DNA of 64,000 nucleotides from Anthopleura xanthogrammica (taxonomy: Eukaryota > Cnidaria > Anthozoa > Actiniaria > Actiniidae), in assembly GCA_964019055.1 (NCBI GenBank), contig OZ025209.1, positions 7,989,071 through 8,053,070 of the forward strand. The letters are read 5' to 3'. The position numbers and the translations under genes are program-made. The notes under the pieces are model-generated. The model saw only the letters and a list, made by a program, of their open reading frames with translations, was not told the origin of the DNA and did not search any database. Below are positions 10,801 through 23,924 of the stretch, one piece after another. Numbering within the stretch: the first letter of the stretch is position 1; each line of letters begins with the position of its first letter.

Positions 10801-11749
10801 CGTCAGCGAAAAACCTGGTTTTGAGAGCCAAAATGGCCATTTTTCAGTTTTTTGGGCTAAAAAGTTTTTTTTTCCAGCAAAACAGTGTTTTGGACATCCA
10901 AAATGTGCTTTTCACGGCCAAAACTTGCGTTTAGCAGTGAAAACGTCGTGTTTTGAGCAAAAGAAAATTCTCAGCAAATTTCAGATTTTCTCAGCAAAAA
11001 ACAGTTTTTTGGACCAAAAAGCACCTTTACTCAGCCAAAACCGCATTTTTTTTCGCCAAAAAGTCGTGTTTTTATCTCAAGAGGTATTTTCATGAGCAAA
11101 AAGTGGGGGTTTCAGCAAACAGGTCACGCCGTCAGCGAAAAACCTGGTTTTGAGAGCCAAAATGGCCATTTTTCAGTTTTTTGGGCTAAAAAGTTTTTTT
11201 TCCCAGCAAAACAGTGTTTTGGACATTCAAAATGTGCTTTTCTCGGCCAAAACTTGCGTTTAGCAGTGAAAACGTCGTGTTTTGAGCAAAAGAAAATTCT
11301 CAGCAAATTTCAGATTTTCTCAGCAAAAAACAGTTTTTTTGACCAAAAAGCACCTTTACTCAGCCAAAACCGCATTTTTTTTCGCCAAAAAGTCGTGTTT
11401 TTATCTCAAGAGGTATTTTCATGAGCAAAAAGTGGGGGTTTCAGCAAACAGGTCACGCTGTCAGCGAAAAACCTGGTTTTGAGAGCCAAAATGGCCATTT
11501 TTCAGTTTTTTGGGCTAAAAAGTTTTTTTTTCCAGCAAAACAGTGTTTTGGACATCCAAAATGTGCTTTTCTCGGCCAAAACTTGCGTTTAGCAGTGAAA
11601 ACGTCGTGTTTTGAGCAAAAGAAAATTCTCAGCAAATTTCAGATTTTCTCAGCAAAAAACAGTTTTTTGGACCAAAAAGCACCTTTACTCAGCCAAAACC
11701 GCATTTTTTTTCGCCAAAAAGTCGTGTTTTTATCTCAAGAGGTATTTTC

Positions 11750-14381
11750 ATGAGCAAAAAGTGGGGGTTTCAGCAAACAGGTCACGCCGTCAGCGAAAAA
11801 CCTGGTTTTGAGAGCCAAAATGGCCATTTTTCAGTTTTTTGGGCTAAAAAGTTTTTTTTTCCAGCAAAACAGTGTTTTGGACATCCAAAATGTGCTTTTC
11901 TCGGCCAAAACTTGCGTTTAGCAGTGAAAACGTCGTGTTTTGAGCAAAAGAAAATTCTCAGCAAATTTCAGATTTTCTGAGCAAAAAACACCTTTTTTGA
12001 CCAAAAAGCACCTTTACTCAGCCAAAACCGCATTTTTTTTCGCCAAAAAGTCGTGTTTTTATCTCAAGAGGTATTTTCATGAGCAAAAAGTGGGGGTTTC
12101 AGCAAACAGGTCACGCCATCAGCGAAAAACCTGGTTTTGAGAGCCAAAATGGCCATTTTTCAGTTTTTTGGGCTAAAAAGTTTTTTTTCCCAGCAAAACA
12201 GTGTTTTGGACATCCAAAATGTGCTTTTCTCGGCCAAAACTTGCGTTTAGCAGTGAAAACGTCGTGTTTTGAGCAAAAGAAAATTCTCAGCAAATTTCAG
12301 ATTTTCTCAGCAAAAAACAGTTTTTTTGACCAAAAAGCACCTTTACTCAGCCAAAACCGCATTTTTTTTCGCCAAAAAGTCGTGTTTTTATCTCAAGAGG
12401 TATTTTCATGAGCAAAAAGTGGGGGTTTCAGCAAACAGGTCACGCCGTCAGCGAAAAACCTGGTTTTGAGAGCCAAAATGGCCATTTTTCAGTTTTTTGG
12501 GCTAAAAAGTTTTTTTTTCCAGCAAAACAGTGTTTTGGACATCCAAAATGTGCTTTTCTCGGCCAAAACTTGCGTTTAGCAGTGAAAACGTCGTGTTTTG
12601 AGCAAAAGAAAATTCTAAGCAAATTTCAGATTTTCTCGGCAAAAAACAGTTTTTTTGACCAAAAAGCACCTTTACTCAGCCAAAACCGCATTTTTTTTCG
12701 CCAAAAAGTCGTGTTTTTATCTCAAGAGGTATTTTCATGAGCAAAAAGTGGGGGTTTCAGCAAACAGGTCACGCCGTCAGCGAAAAACCTGGTTTTGAGA
12801 GCCAAAATGGCCATTTTTCAGTTTTTTGGGCTAAAAAGTTGTTTTTTCCAGCAAAACAGTGTTTTGGACATCCAAAATGTGCTTTTCTCGGCCAAAACTT
12901 GCGTTTAGCAGTGAAAACGTCGTGTTTTGAGCAAAAGAAAATTCTCAGCAAATTTCAGATTTTCTCAGCAAAAAACAGTTTTTTTGACCAAAAAGCACCT
13001 TTACTCAGCCAAAACCGCATTTTTTTTCGCCAAAAAGTCGTGTTTTTATCTCAAGAGGTATTTTCATGAGCAAAAAGTGGGGGTTTCAGCAAACAGGTCA
13101 CGCCGTCAGCGAAAAACCTGGTTTTGAGAGCCAAAATGGCCATTTTTCAGTTTTTTGGGCTAAAAAGTTTTTTTTTCCAGCAAAACAGTGTTTTGGACAT
13201 CCAAAATGTGCTTTTCTCGGCCAAAACTTGCGTTTAGCAGTGAAAACGTCGTGTTTTGAGCAAAAGAAAATTCTCAGCAAATTTCAGATTTTCTGAGCAA
13301 AAAACACCTTTTTTGACCAAAAAGCACCTTTACTCAGCCAAAAGCGCATTTTTTTTCGCCAAAAAGTCGTGTTTTTATCTCAAGAGGTATTTTCATGAGC
13401 AAAAAGTGGGGGTTTCAGCAAACAGGTCACGCCATCAGCGAAAAACCTGGTTTTGAGAGCCAAAATGGCCATTTTTCAGTTTTTTGGGCTAAAAAGTTTT
13501 TTTTCCCAGCAAAACAGTGTTTTGGACATCCAAAATGTGCTTTTCTCGGCCAAAACTTGCGTTTAGCAGTGAAAACGTCGTGTTTTGAGCAAAAGAAAAT
13601 TCTCAGCAAATTTCAGATTTTCTCAGCAAAAAACAGTTTTTTTGACCAAAAAGCACCTTTACTCAGCCAAAACCGCATTTTTTTTCGCCAAAAAGTCGTG
13701 TTTTTATCTCAAGAGGTATTTTCATGAGCAAAAAGTGGGGGTTTCAGCAAACAGGTCACGCCGTCAGCGAAAAACCTGGTTTTGAGAGCCAAAATGGCCA
13801 TTTTTCAGTTTTTTGGGCTAAAAAGTTTTTTTTTCCAGCAAAACAGTGTTTTGGACATCCAAAATGTGCTTTTCTCGGCCAAAACTTGCGTTTAGCAGTG
13901 AAAACGTCGTGTTTTGAGCAAAAGAAAATTCTCAGCAAATTTCAGATTTTCTCGGCAAAAAACAGTTTTTTTGACCAAAAAGCACCTTTACTCAGCCAAA
14001 ACCGCATTTTTTTTCGCCAAAAAGTCGTGTTTTTATCTCAAGAGGTATTTTCATGAGCAAAAAGTGGGGGTTTCAGCAAACAGGTCACGCCGTCAGCGAA
14101 AAACCTGGTTTTGAGAGCCAAAATGGCCATTTTTCAGTTTTTTGGGCTAAAAAGTTGTTTTTTCCAGCAAAACAGTGTTTTGGACATCCAAAATGTGCTT
14201 TTCTCGGCCAAAACTTGCGTTTAGCAGTGAAAACGTCGTGTTTTGAGCAAAAGAAAATTCTCAGCAAATTTCAGATTTTCTCAGCAAAAAACAGTTTTTT
14301 TGACCAAAAAGCACCTTTACTCAGCCAAAACCGCATTTTTTTTCGCCAAAAAGTCGTGTTTTTATCTCAAGAGGTATTTTC
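11750..14381 (+). repeat. Higher-order repeat: two 4-monomer (1316 bp) units plus a decayed third start
   Basis: Units 11750-13065 and 13066-14381 share this order: a monomer with TTTTCTGAGC followed by AACACC, a monomer with GCCATCAGC and CCCAG, a monomer with TTTTCTCGGC, and a monomer with GTTGTTTTTTCC. Two differences are visible: AAAACCGC versus AAAAGCGC in the first monomer, and CTAAGC (near 12617) versus CTCAGC in the third. A further first-type monomer begins at 14382 with CTGAGC/AACACC, but the series does not continue past 14710. Confidence 0.85.
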
Positions 14382-17300
14382 ATGAGCAAAAAGTGGGGGT
14401 TTCAGCAAACAGGTCACGCCGTCAGCGAAAAACCTGGTTTTGAGAGCCAAAATGGCCATTTTTCAGTTTTTTGGGCTAAAAAGTTGTTTTTTCCAGCAAA
14501 ACAGTGTTTTGGACATCCAAAATGTGCTTTTCTCGGCCAAAACTTGCGTTTAGCAGTGAAAACGTCGTGTTTTGAGCAAAAGAAAATTCTCAGCAAATTT
14601 CAGATTTTCTGAGCAAAAAACACCTTTTTTGACCAAAAAGCACCTTTACTCAGCCAAAACCGCCTTTTTTTTCGCCAAAAAGTCGTGTTTTTATCTCAAG
14701 AGGTATTTTCATGAGCAAAAAGTGGGGGTTTCAGCAAACAGGTCACGCCGTCAGCGAAAAACCTGGTTTTGAGAGCCAAAATGGCCATTTTTCAGTTTTT
14801 TGGGCTAAAAAGTTTTTTTTTCCAGCAAAACAGTGTTTTGGACATCCAAAATGTGCTTTTCTCGGCCAAAACTTGCGTTTAGCAGTGAAAACGTCGTGTT
14901 TTGAGCAAAAGAAAATTCTCAGCAAATTTCAGATTTTCTCAGCAAAAAACAGTTTTTTTGACCAAAAAGCACCTTTACTCAGCCAAAACCGCATTTTTTT
15001 TCGCCAAAAAGTCGTGTTTTTATCTCAAGAGGTATTTTCATGAGCAAAAAGTGGGGGTTTCAGCAAACAGGTCACGCCGTCAGTGAAAAACCTGGTTTTG
15101 AGAGCCAAAATGGCCATTTTTCAGTTTTTTGGGCTAAAAAGTTTTTTTTCCCAGCAAAACAGTGTTTTGGACATTCAAAATGTGCTTTTCTCGGCCAAAA
15201 CTTGCGTTTAGCAGTGAAAACGTCGTGTTTTGAGCAAAAGAAAATTCTCAGCAAATTTCAGATTTTCTCAGCAAAAAACAGTTTTTTTAACCAAAAAGCA
15301 CCTTTACTCAGCCAAAACCGCATTTTTTTTCGCCAAAAAGTCGTGTTTTTATCTCAAGAGGTATTTTCATGAGCAAAAAGTGGAGGTTTCAGCAAACAGG
15401 TCACGCCGTCAGCGAAAAACCTGGTTTTGAAAGCCAAAATGGCCATTTTTCAGTTTTTTGGGCTAAAAAGTTGTTTTTTCCAGCAAAACAGTGTTTTGGA
15501 CATCCAAAATGTGCTTTTCTCGGCCAAAACTTGCGTTTAGCAGTGAAAACGTCGTGTTTTGAGCAAAAGAAAATTCTCAGCAAATTTCAGATTTTCTCAG
15601 CAAAAAACAGTTTTTTTGACCAAAAAGCACCTTTACTCAGCCAAAACCGCATTTTTTTTCGCCAAAAAGTCGTGTTTTTATCTCAAGAGGTATTTTCATG
15701 AGCAAAAAGTGGGGGTTTCAGCAAACAGGTCACGCCGTCAGCGAAAAACCTGGTTTTGAGAGCCAAAATGGCCATTTTTCAGTTTTTTGGGCTAAAAAGT
15801 TTTTTTTTCCAGCAAAACAGTGTTTTGGACATCCAAAATGTGCTTTTCTCGGCCAAAACTTGCGTTTAGCAGTGAAAACGTCGTGTTTTGAGCAAAAGAA
15901 AATTCTCAGCAAATTTCAGATTTTCTCAGCAAAAAACAGTTTTTTTGACCAAAAAGCACCTTTACTCAGCCAAAACCGCATTTTTTTTCGCCAAAAAGTC
16001 GTGTTTTTATCTCAAGAGGTATTTTCATGAGCAAAAAGTGGGGGTTTCAGCAAACAGGTCACGCCGTCAGCGAAAAACCTGGTTTTGAGAGCCAAAATGG
16101 CCATTTTTCAGTTTTTTGGGCTAAAAAGTTTTTTTTTCCAGCAAAACAGTGTTTTGGACATCCAAAATGTGCTTTTCTCGGCCAAAACTTGCGTTTAGCA
16201 GTGAAAACGTCGTGTTTTGAGCAAAAGAAAATTCTCAGCAAATTTCAGATTTTCTCAGCAAAAAACAGTTTTTTTGACCAAAAAGCACCTTTACTCAGCC
16301 AAAACCGCATTTTTTTTCGCCAAAAAGTCGTGTTTTTATCTCAAGAGGTATTTTCATGAGCAAAAAGTGGGGGTTTCAGCAAACAGGTCACGCCGTCAGC
16401 GAAAAATCTGGTTTTGAGAGCCAAAATGGCCATTTTTCAGTTTTTTGGGCTAAAAAGTTTTTTTTTCCAGCAAAACAGTGTTTTGGACATCCAAAATGTG
16501 CTTTTCTCGGCCAAAACTTGCGTTTAGCAGTGAAAACGTCGTGTTTTGAGCAAAAGAAAATTCTCAGCAAATTTCAGATTTTCTCAGCAAAAAACAGTTT
16601 TTTTGACCAAAAAGCACCTTTACTCAGCCAAAACCGCATTTTTTTTCGCCAAAAAGTCGTGTTTTTATCTCAAGAGGTATTTTCATGAGCAAAAAGTGGG
16701 GGTTTCAGCAAACAGGTCACGCCGTCAGCGAAAAACCAGGTTTGGAGAGCCAAAATGGCCATTTTTCAGTTTTTTGGGCTAAAAAGTTTTTTTTCCCAGC
16801 AAAACAGTGTTTCGGACATCCAAAATGTGCTTTTCTCGGCCAAAACTTGCGTTTAGCAGTGAAAACGTCGTGTTTTGAGCAAAAGAAAATTCTCAGCAAA
16901 TTTCAGATTTTCTCAGCAAAAAACAGTTTTTTTGACCAAAAAGCACCTTTACTCAGCCAAAACCGCATTTTTTTTCGCCAAAAAGTCGTGTTTTTATCTC
17001 AAGAGGTATTTTCATGAGCAAAAAGTGGGGGTTTCAGCAAACAGGTCACGCCGTCAGCGAAAAACCTGGTTTTGAGAGCCAAAATGGCCATTTTTCAGTT
17101 TTTTGGGCTAAAAAGTTTTTTTTTCCAGCAAAACAGTGTTTTGGACATCCAAAATGTGCTTTTCTCGGCCAAAACTTGCGTTTAGCAGTGAAAACGTCGT
17201 GTTTTGAGCAAAAGAAAATTCTCAGCAAATTTCAGATTTTCTCAGCAAAAAACAGTTTTTTGGACCAAAAAGCACCTTTACTCAGCCAAAACCGCATTTT

Positions 17301-20300
17301 TTTTCGCCAAAAAGTCGTGTTTTTATCTCAAGAGGTATTTTCATGAGCAAAAAGTGGGGGTTTCAGCAAACAGGTCACGCCGTCAGCGAAAAAACTGGTT
17401 TTGAGAGCCAAAATGGCCATTTTTCAGTTTTTTGGGCTAAAAAGTTTTTTTTTCCAGCAAAACAGTGTTTTGGACATCCAAAATGTGCTTTTCTCGGCCA
17501 AAACTTGCGTTTAGCAGTGAAAACGTCGTGTTTTGAGCAAAAGAAAATTCTCAGCAAATTTCAGATTTTCTCAGCAAAAAACAGTTTTTTTGACCAAAAA
17601 GCACCTTTACTCAGCCAAAACCGCATTTTTTTTCGCCAAAAAGTCGTGTTTTTATCTCAAGAGGTATTTTCATGAGCAAAAAGTGGGGGTTTCAGCAAAC
17701 AGGTCACGCCGTCAGCGAAAAAACTGGTTTTGAGAGCCAAAATGGCCATTTTTCAGTTTTTTGGGCTAAAAAGTTTTTTCCCCCAACAAAACAGTGTTTT
17801 GGACATCCAAAATGTGCTTTTCTCGGCCAAAACTTGCGTTTAGCAGTGAAAACGTCGTGTTTTGAGCAAAAGAAAATTCTCAGCAAATTTCAGATTTTCT
17901 CAGCAAAAAACAGTTTTTTGGACCAAAAAGCACCTTTACTCAGCCAAAACCGCATTTTTTTTCGCCAAAAAGTCGTGTTTTTATCTCAAGAGGTATTTTC
18001 ATGAGCAAAAAGTGGGGGTTTCAGCAAACAGGTCACGCCGTCAGCGAAAAACCTGGTTTTGAGAGCCAAAATGGCCATTTTTCAGTTTTTTGGGCTAAAA
18101 AGTTTTTTTTTCCAGCAAAACAGTGTTTTGGACATCCAAAATGTGCTTTTCTCGGCCAAAACTTGCGTTTAGCAGTGAAAACGTCGTGTTTTGAGCAAAA
18201 GAAAATTCTCAGCAAATTTCAGATTTTCTCAGCAAAAAACAGTTTTTTTGACCAAAAAGCACCTTTACTCAGCCAAAACCGCATTTTTTTTCGCCAAAAA
18301 GTCGTGTTTTTATCTCAAGAGGTATTTTCATGAGCAAAAAGTGGGGGTTTCAGCAAACAGGTCACGCCGTCAGCGAAAAACCTGGTTTTGAGAGCCAAAA
18401 TGGCCATTTTTCAGTTTTTTGGGCTAAAAATTTTTTTTTTCCAGCAAAACAGTGTTTTGGACATCCAAAATGTGCTTTTCTCGGCCAAAACTTGCGTTTA
18501 GCAGTGAAAACGTCGTGTTTTGAGCAAAAGAAAATTCTCAGCAAATTTCAGATTTTCTCAGCAAAAAACAGTTTTTTTGACCAAAAAGCACCTTTACTCA
18601 GCCACAACCGCATTTTTTTTCGCCAAAAAGTCGTGTTTTTATCTCAAGAGGTATTTTCATGAGCAAAAAGTGGGGGTTTCAGCAAACAGGTCACGCCGTC
18701 AGCGAAAAACCTGGTTTTGAGAGCCAAAATGGCCATTTTTCAGTTTTTTGGGCTAAAAAGTTTTTTTTTCCAGCAAAACAGTGTTTTGGACATCCAAAAT
18801 GTGCTTTTCTCGGCCAAAACTTGCGTTTAGCAGTGAAAACGTCGTGTTTTGAGCAAAAGAAAATTCTCAGCAAATTTCAGATTTTCTCAGCAAAAAACAG
18901 TTTTTTTGACCAAAAAGCACCTTTACTCAGCCAAGACCGCATTTTTTTTCGCCAAAAAGTCGTGTTTTTATCTCAAGAGGTATTTTCATGAGCAAAAAGT
19001 GGGGGTTTCAGCAAACAGGTCACGCCATCAGCGAAAAACCTGGTTTTGAGAGCCAAAATGGCCATTTTTCAGTTTTTTGGGCTAAAAAGTTTTTTTTCCC
19101 AGCAAAACAGTGTTTTGGACATCCAAAATGTGCTTTTCTCGGCCAAAACTTGCGTTTAGCAGTGAAAACGTCGTGTTTTGAGCAAAAGAAAATTCTCAGC
19201 AAATTTCAGATTTTCTCAGCAAAAAACAGTTTTTTTGACCAAAAAGCACCTTTACTCAGCCAAAACCGCATTTTTTTTCGCCAAAAAGTCGTGTTTTTAT
19301 CTCAAGAGGTATTTTCATGAGCAAAAAGTGGGGGTTTCAGCAAACAGGTCACGCCGTCAGCGAAAAACCTGGTTTTGAGAGCCAAAATGGCCATTTTTCA
19401 GTTTTTTGTGCTAAAAAGTTTTTTTTTCCAGCAAAACAGTGTTTTGGACATCCAAAATGTGCTTTTCTCGGCCAAAACTTGCGTTTAGCAGTGAAAACGT
19501 CGTGTTTTGAGCAAAAGAAAATTCTCAGCAAATTTCAGATTTTCTCAGCAAAAAACAGTTTTTTGGACCAAAAAGCACCTTTACTCAGCCAAAAGCGCAT
19601 TTTTTTTCGCCAAAAAGTCGTGTTTTTATCTCAAGAGGTATTTTCATGAGCAAAAAGTGGGGGTTTCAGCAAACAGGTCACGCCGTCAGCGAAAAACCTG
19701 GTTTTGAGAGCCAAAATGGCCATTTTTCAGTTTTTTGGGCTAAAAAGTTTTTTTTTCCAGCAAAACAGTGTTTTGGACATCCAAAATGTGCTTTTCTCGG
19801 CCAAAACTTGCGTTTAGCAGTGAAAACGTCGTGTTTTGAGCAAAAGAAAATTCTCAGCAAATTTCAGATTTTCTCAGCAAAAAACAGTTTTTTTGACCAA
19901 AAAGCACCTTTACTCAGCCAAAACCGCATTTTTTTTCGCCAAAAAGTCGTGTTTTTATCTCAAGAGGTATTTTCATGAGCAAAAAGTGGGGGTTTCAGCA
20001 AACAGGTCACGCCGTCAGCGAAAAACCTGGTTTTGAGAGCCAAAATGGCCATTTTTCAGTTTTTTGGGCTAAAAAGTTTTTTTTCCCAGCAAAACAGTGT
20101 TTTGGACATCCAAAATGTGCTTTTCTCGGCCAAAACTTGCGTTTAGCAGTGAAAACGTCGTGTTTTGAGCAAAAGAAAATTCTCAGCAAATTTCAGATTT
20201 TCTCAGCAAAAAACAGTTTTTTTGACCAAAAAGCACCTTTACTCAGCCAAAAGCGCATTTTTTTTCGCCAAAAAGTCGTGTTTTTATCTCAAGAGGTATT

Positions 20301-22277
20301 TTCATGAGCAAAAAGTGGGGGTTTCAGCAAACAGGTCACGCCGTCAGCGAAAAACCTGGTTTTGAGAGCCAAAATGGCCATTTTTCAGTTTTTTGGGCTA
20401 AAAAGTTTTTTTTTTCAGCAAAACAGTGTTTTGGACATCCAAAATGTGCTTTTCTCGGCCAAAACTTGCGTTTAGCAGTGAAAACGTCGTGTTTTGAGCA
20501 AAAGAAAATTCTCAGCAAATTTCAGATTTTCTCAGCAAAAAACAGTTTTTTGGACCAAAAAGCACCTTTACTCAGCCAAAAGCGCATTTTTTTTCGCCAA
20601 AAAGTCGTGTTTTTATCTCAAGAGGTATTTTCATGAGCAAAAAGTGGGGGTTTCAGCAAACAGGTCACGCCGTCAGCGAAAAACCTGGTTTTGAGAGCCA
20701 AAATGGCCATTTTTCAGTTTTTTGGGCTAAAAAGTTTTTTTTTCCAGCAAAACAGTGTTTTGGACATCCAAAATGTGCTTTTCTCGGCCAAAACTTGCGT
20801 TTAGCAGTGAAAACGTCGTGTTTTGAGCAAAAGAAAATTCTCAGCAAATTTCAGATTTTCTCAGCAAAAAACAGTTTTTTTGACCAAAAAGCACCTTTAC
20901 TCAGCCAAGACCGCATTTTTTTTCGCCAAAAAGTCGTGTTTTTATCTCAAGAGGTATTTTCATGAGCAAAAAGTGGGGGTTTCAGCAAACAGGTCACGCC
21001 GTCAGCGAAAAACCTGGTTTTGAGAGCCAAAATGGCCATTTTTCAGTTTTTTGGGCTAAAAAGTTTTTTTTTCCAGCAAAACAGTGTTTTGGACATCCAA
21101 AATGTGCTTTTCTCGGCCAAAACTTGCGTTTAGCAGTGAAAACGTCGTGTTTTGAGCAAAAGAAAATTCTCAGCAAATTTCAGATTTTCTCAGCAAAAAA
21201 CACCTTTTTTGACCAAAAAGCACCTTTACTCAGCCAAAACCGCATTTTTTTTCGCCAAAAAGTCGTGTTTTTATCTCAAGAGGTGTTTTCATGAGCAAAA
21301 AGTGGGGGTTTCAGCAAACAGGTCACGCCGTCAGCGAAAAACCTGGTTTTGAGAGCCAAAATGGCCATTTTTCAGTTTTTTGGGCTAAAAAGTTTTTTTT
21401 TCCAACAAAACAGTGTTTTGGACATCCAAAATGTGCTTTTCTCGGCCAAAACTTGCGTTTAGCAGTGAAAACGTCGTGTTTTGAGCAAAAGAAAATTCTC
21501 AGCAAATTTCAGATTTTCTCAGCAAAAAACAGTTTTTTTGACCAAAAAGCACCTTTACTCAGCCAAGACCGCATTTTTTTTCGCCAAAAAGTCGTGTTTT
21601 TATCTCAAGAGGTATTTTCATGAGCAAAAAGTGGGGGTTTCAGCAAACAGGTCACGCCGTCAGCGAAAAACCTGGTTTTGAGAGCCAAAATGGCCATTTT
21701 TCAGTTTTTTGGGCTAAAAAGTTTTTTTTTCCAGCAAAACAGTGTTTTGGACATCCAAAATGTGCTTTTCTCGGCCAAAACTTGCGTTTAGCAGTGAAAA
21801 CGTCGTGTTTTGAGCAAAAGAAAATTCTCAGCAAATTTCAGATTTTCTCAGCAAAAAACAGTTTTTTTGACCAAAAAGCACCTTTACTCAGCCAAAAGCG
21901 CATTTTTTTTCGCCAAAAAGTCGTGTTTTTATCTCAAGAGGTATTTTCATGAGCAAAAAGTGGGGGTTTCAGCAAACAGGTCACGCCGTCAGCGAAAAAC
22001 CTGGTTTTGAGAGCCAAAATGGCCATTTTTCAGTTTTTTGGGCTAAAAAGTTTTTTTTTCCAGCAAAACAGTGTTTTGGACATCCAAAATGTGCTTTTCT
22101 CGGCCAAAACTTGCGTCTAGCAGTGAAAACGTCGTGTTTTGAGCAAAAGAAAATTCTCAGCAAATTTCAGATTTTCTCAGCAAAAAACAGTTTTTTGGAC
22201 CAAAAAGCACCTTTACTCAGCCAAGACCGCATTTTTTTTCGCCAAAAAGTCGTTTTTTTATCTCAAGAGGTGTTTTC

Positions 22278-23924
22278 ATGAGCAAAAAGTGGGGGTTTCA
22301 GCAAACAGGTCACGCCGTCAGCGAAAAACCTGGTTTTGAGAGCCAAAATGGCCATTTTTCAGTTTTTTGGGCTAAAAAGTTTTTTTTCCCAGCAAAACAG
22401 TGTTTTGGACATCCAAAATGTGCTTTTCTCGGCCAAAACTTGCGTTTAGCAGTGAAAACGTCGTGTTTTGAGCAAAAGAAAATTCTCAGCAAATTTCAGA
22501 TTTTCTCAGCAAAAAACAGTTTTTTTGACCAAAAAGCACCTTTACTCAGCCAAAAGCGCATTTTTTTTCGCCAAAAAGTCGTGTTTTTATCTCAAGAGGT
22601 ATTTTCATGAGCAAAAAGTGGGGGTTTCAGCAAACAGGTCACGCCGTCAGCGAAAAACCTGGTTTTGAGAGCCAAAATGGCCATTTTTCAGTTTTTTGGG
22701 CTAAAAAAGTTTTTTTTTCCAGCAAAACAGTGTTTTGGACATCCAAAATGTGCTTTTCTCGGCCAAAACTTGCGTTTAGCAGTGAAAACGTCGTGTTTTG
22801 AGCAAAAGAAAATTCTCAGCAAATTTCAGATTTTCTCAGCAAAAAACAGTTTTTTTGACCAAAAAGCACCTTTACTCAGCCAAAACCGCATTTTTTTTCG
22901 CCAAAAAGTCGTGTTTTTATCTCAAGAGGTATTTTCATGAGCAAAAAGTGGGGGTTTCAGCAAACAGGTCACGCCGTCAGCGAAAAACCTGGTTTTGAGA
23001 GCCAAAATGGCCATTTTTCAGTTTTTTGGGCTAAAAAGTTTTTTTTTCCAGCAAAACAGTGTTTTGGACATCCAAAATGTGCTTTTCTCGGCCAAAACTT
23101 GCGTTTAGCAGTGAAAACGTCGTGTTTTGAGCAAAAGAAAATTCTCAGCAAATTTCAGATTTTCTCGGCAAAAAACAGTTTTTTTGACCAAAAAGCACCT
23201 TTACTCAGCCAAAAGCGCATTTTTTTTCGCCAAAAAGTCGTGTTTTTATCTCAAGAGGTATTTTCATGAGCAAAAAGTGGGGGTTTCAGCAAACAGGTCA
23301 CGCCGTCAGCGAAAAACCTGGTTTTGAGAGCCAAAATGGCCATTTTTCAGTTTTTTGGGCTAAAAAGTTTTTTTTCCCAGCAAAACAGTGTTTTGGACAT
23401 CCAAAATGTGCTTTTCTCGGCCAAAACTTGCGTTTAGCAGTGAAAACGTCGTGTTTTGAGCGAAAGAAAATTCTCAGCAAATTTCAGATTTTCTCAGCAA
23501 AAAACAGTTTTTTTGACCAAAAAGCACCTTTACTCAGCCAAAAGCGCATTTTTTTTCGCCAAAAAGTCGTGTTTTTATCTCAAGAGGTATTTTCATGAGC
23601 AAAAAGTGGGGGTTTCAGCAAACAGGTCACGCCGTCAGCGAAAAACCTGGTTTTGAGAGCCAAAATGGCCATTTTTCAGTTTTTTGGGCTAAAAAAGTTT
23701 TTTTTTCCAGCAAAACAGTGTTTTGGACATCCAAAATGTGCTTTTCTCGGCCAAAACTTGCGTTTAGCAGTGAAAACGTCGTGTTTTGAGCAAAAGAAAA
23801 TTCTCAGCAAATTTCAGATTTTCTCAGCAAAAAACAGTTTTTTTGACCAAAAAGCACCTTTACTCAGCCAAAACCGCATTTTTTTTCGCCAAAAAGTCGT
23901 GTTTTTATCTCAAGAGGTATTTTC
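22278..23924 (+). repeat. Higher-order repeat with 988 bp spacing, marked by an extra A
   Basis: The monomer pair at 22278-22936 (CCCAG variant, then a 330 bp monomer with AAAAAAG before its T-tract) is repeated at 23266-23924 in the same order. The intervening monomer at 22937 carries TTTTCTCGGC. The same +1 A in both 330 bp monomers marks common descent. The second copy adds GAGCGAAAG. Confidence 0.7.
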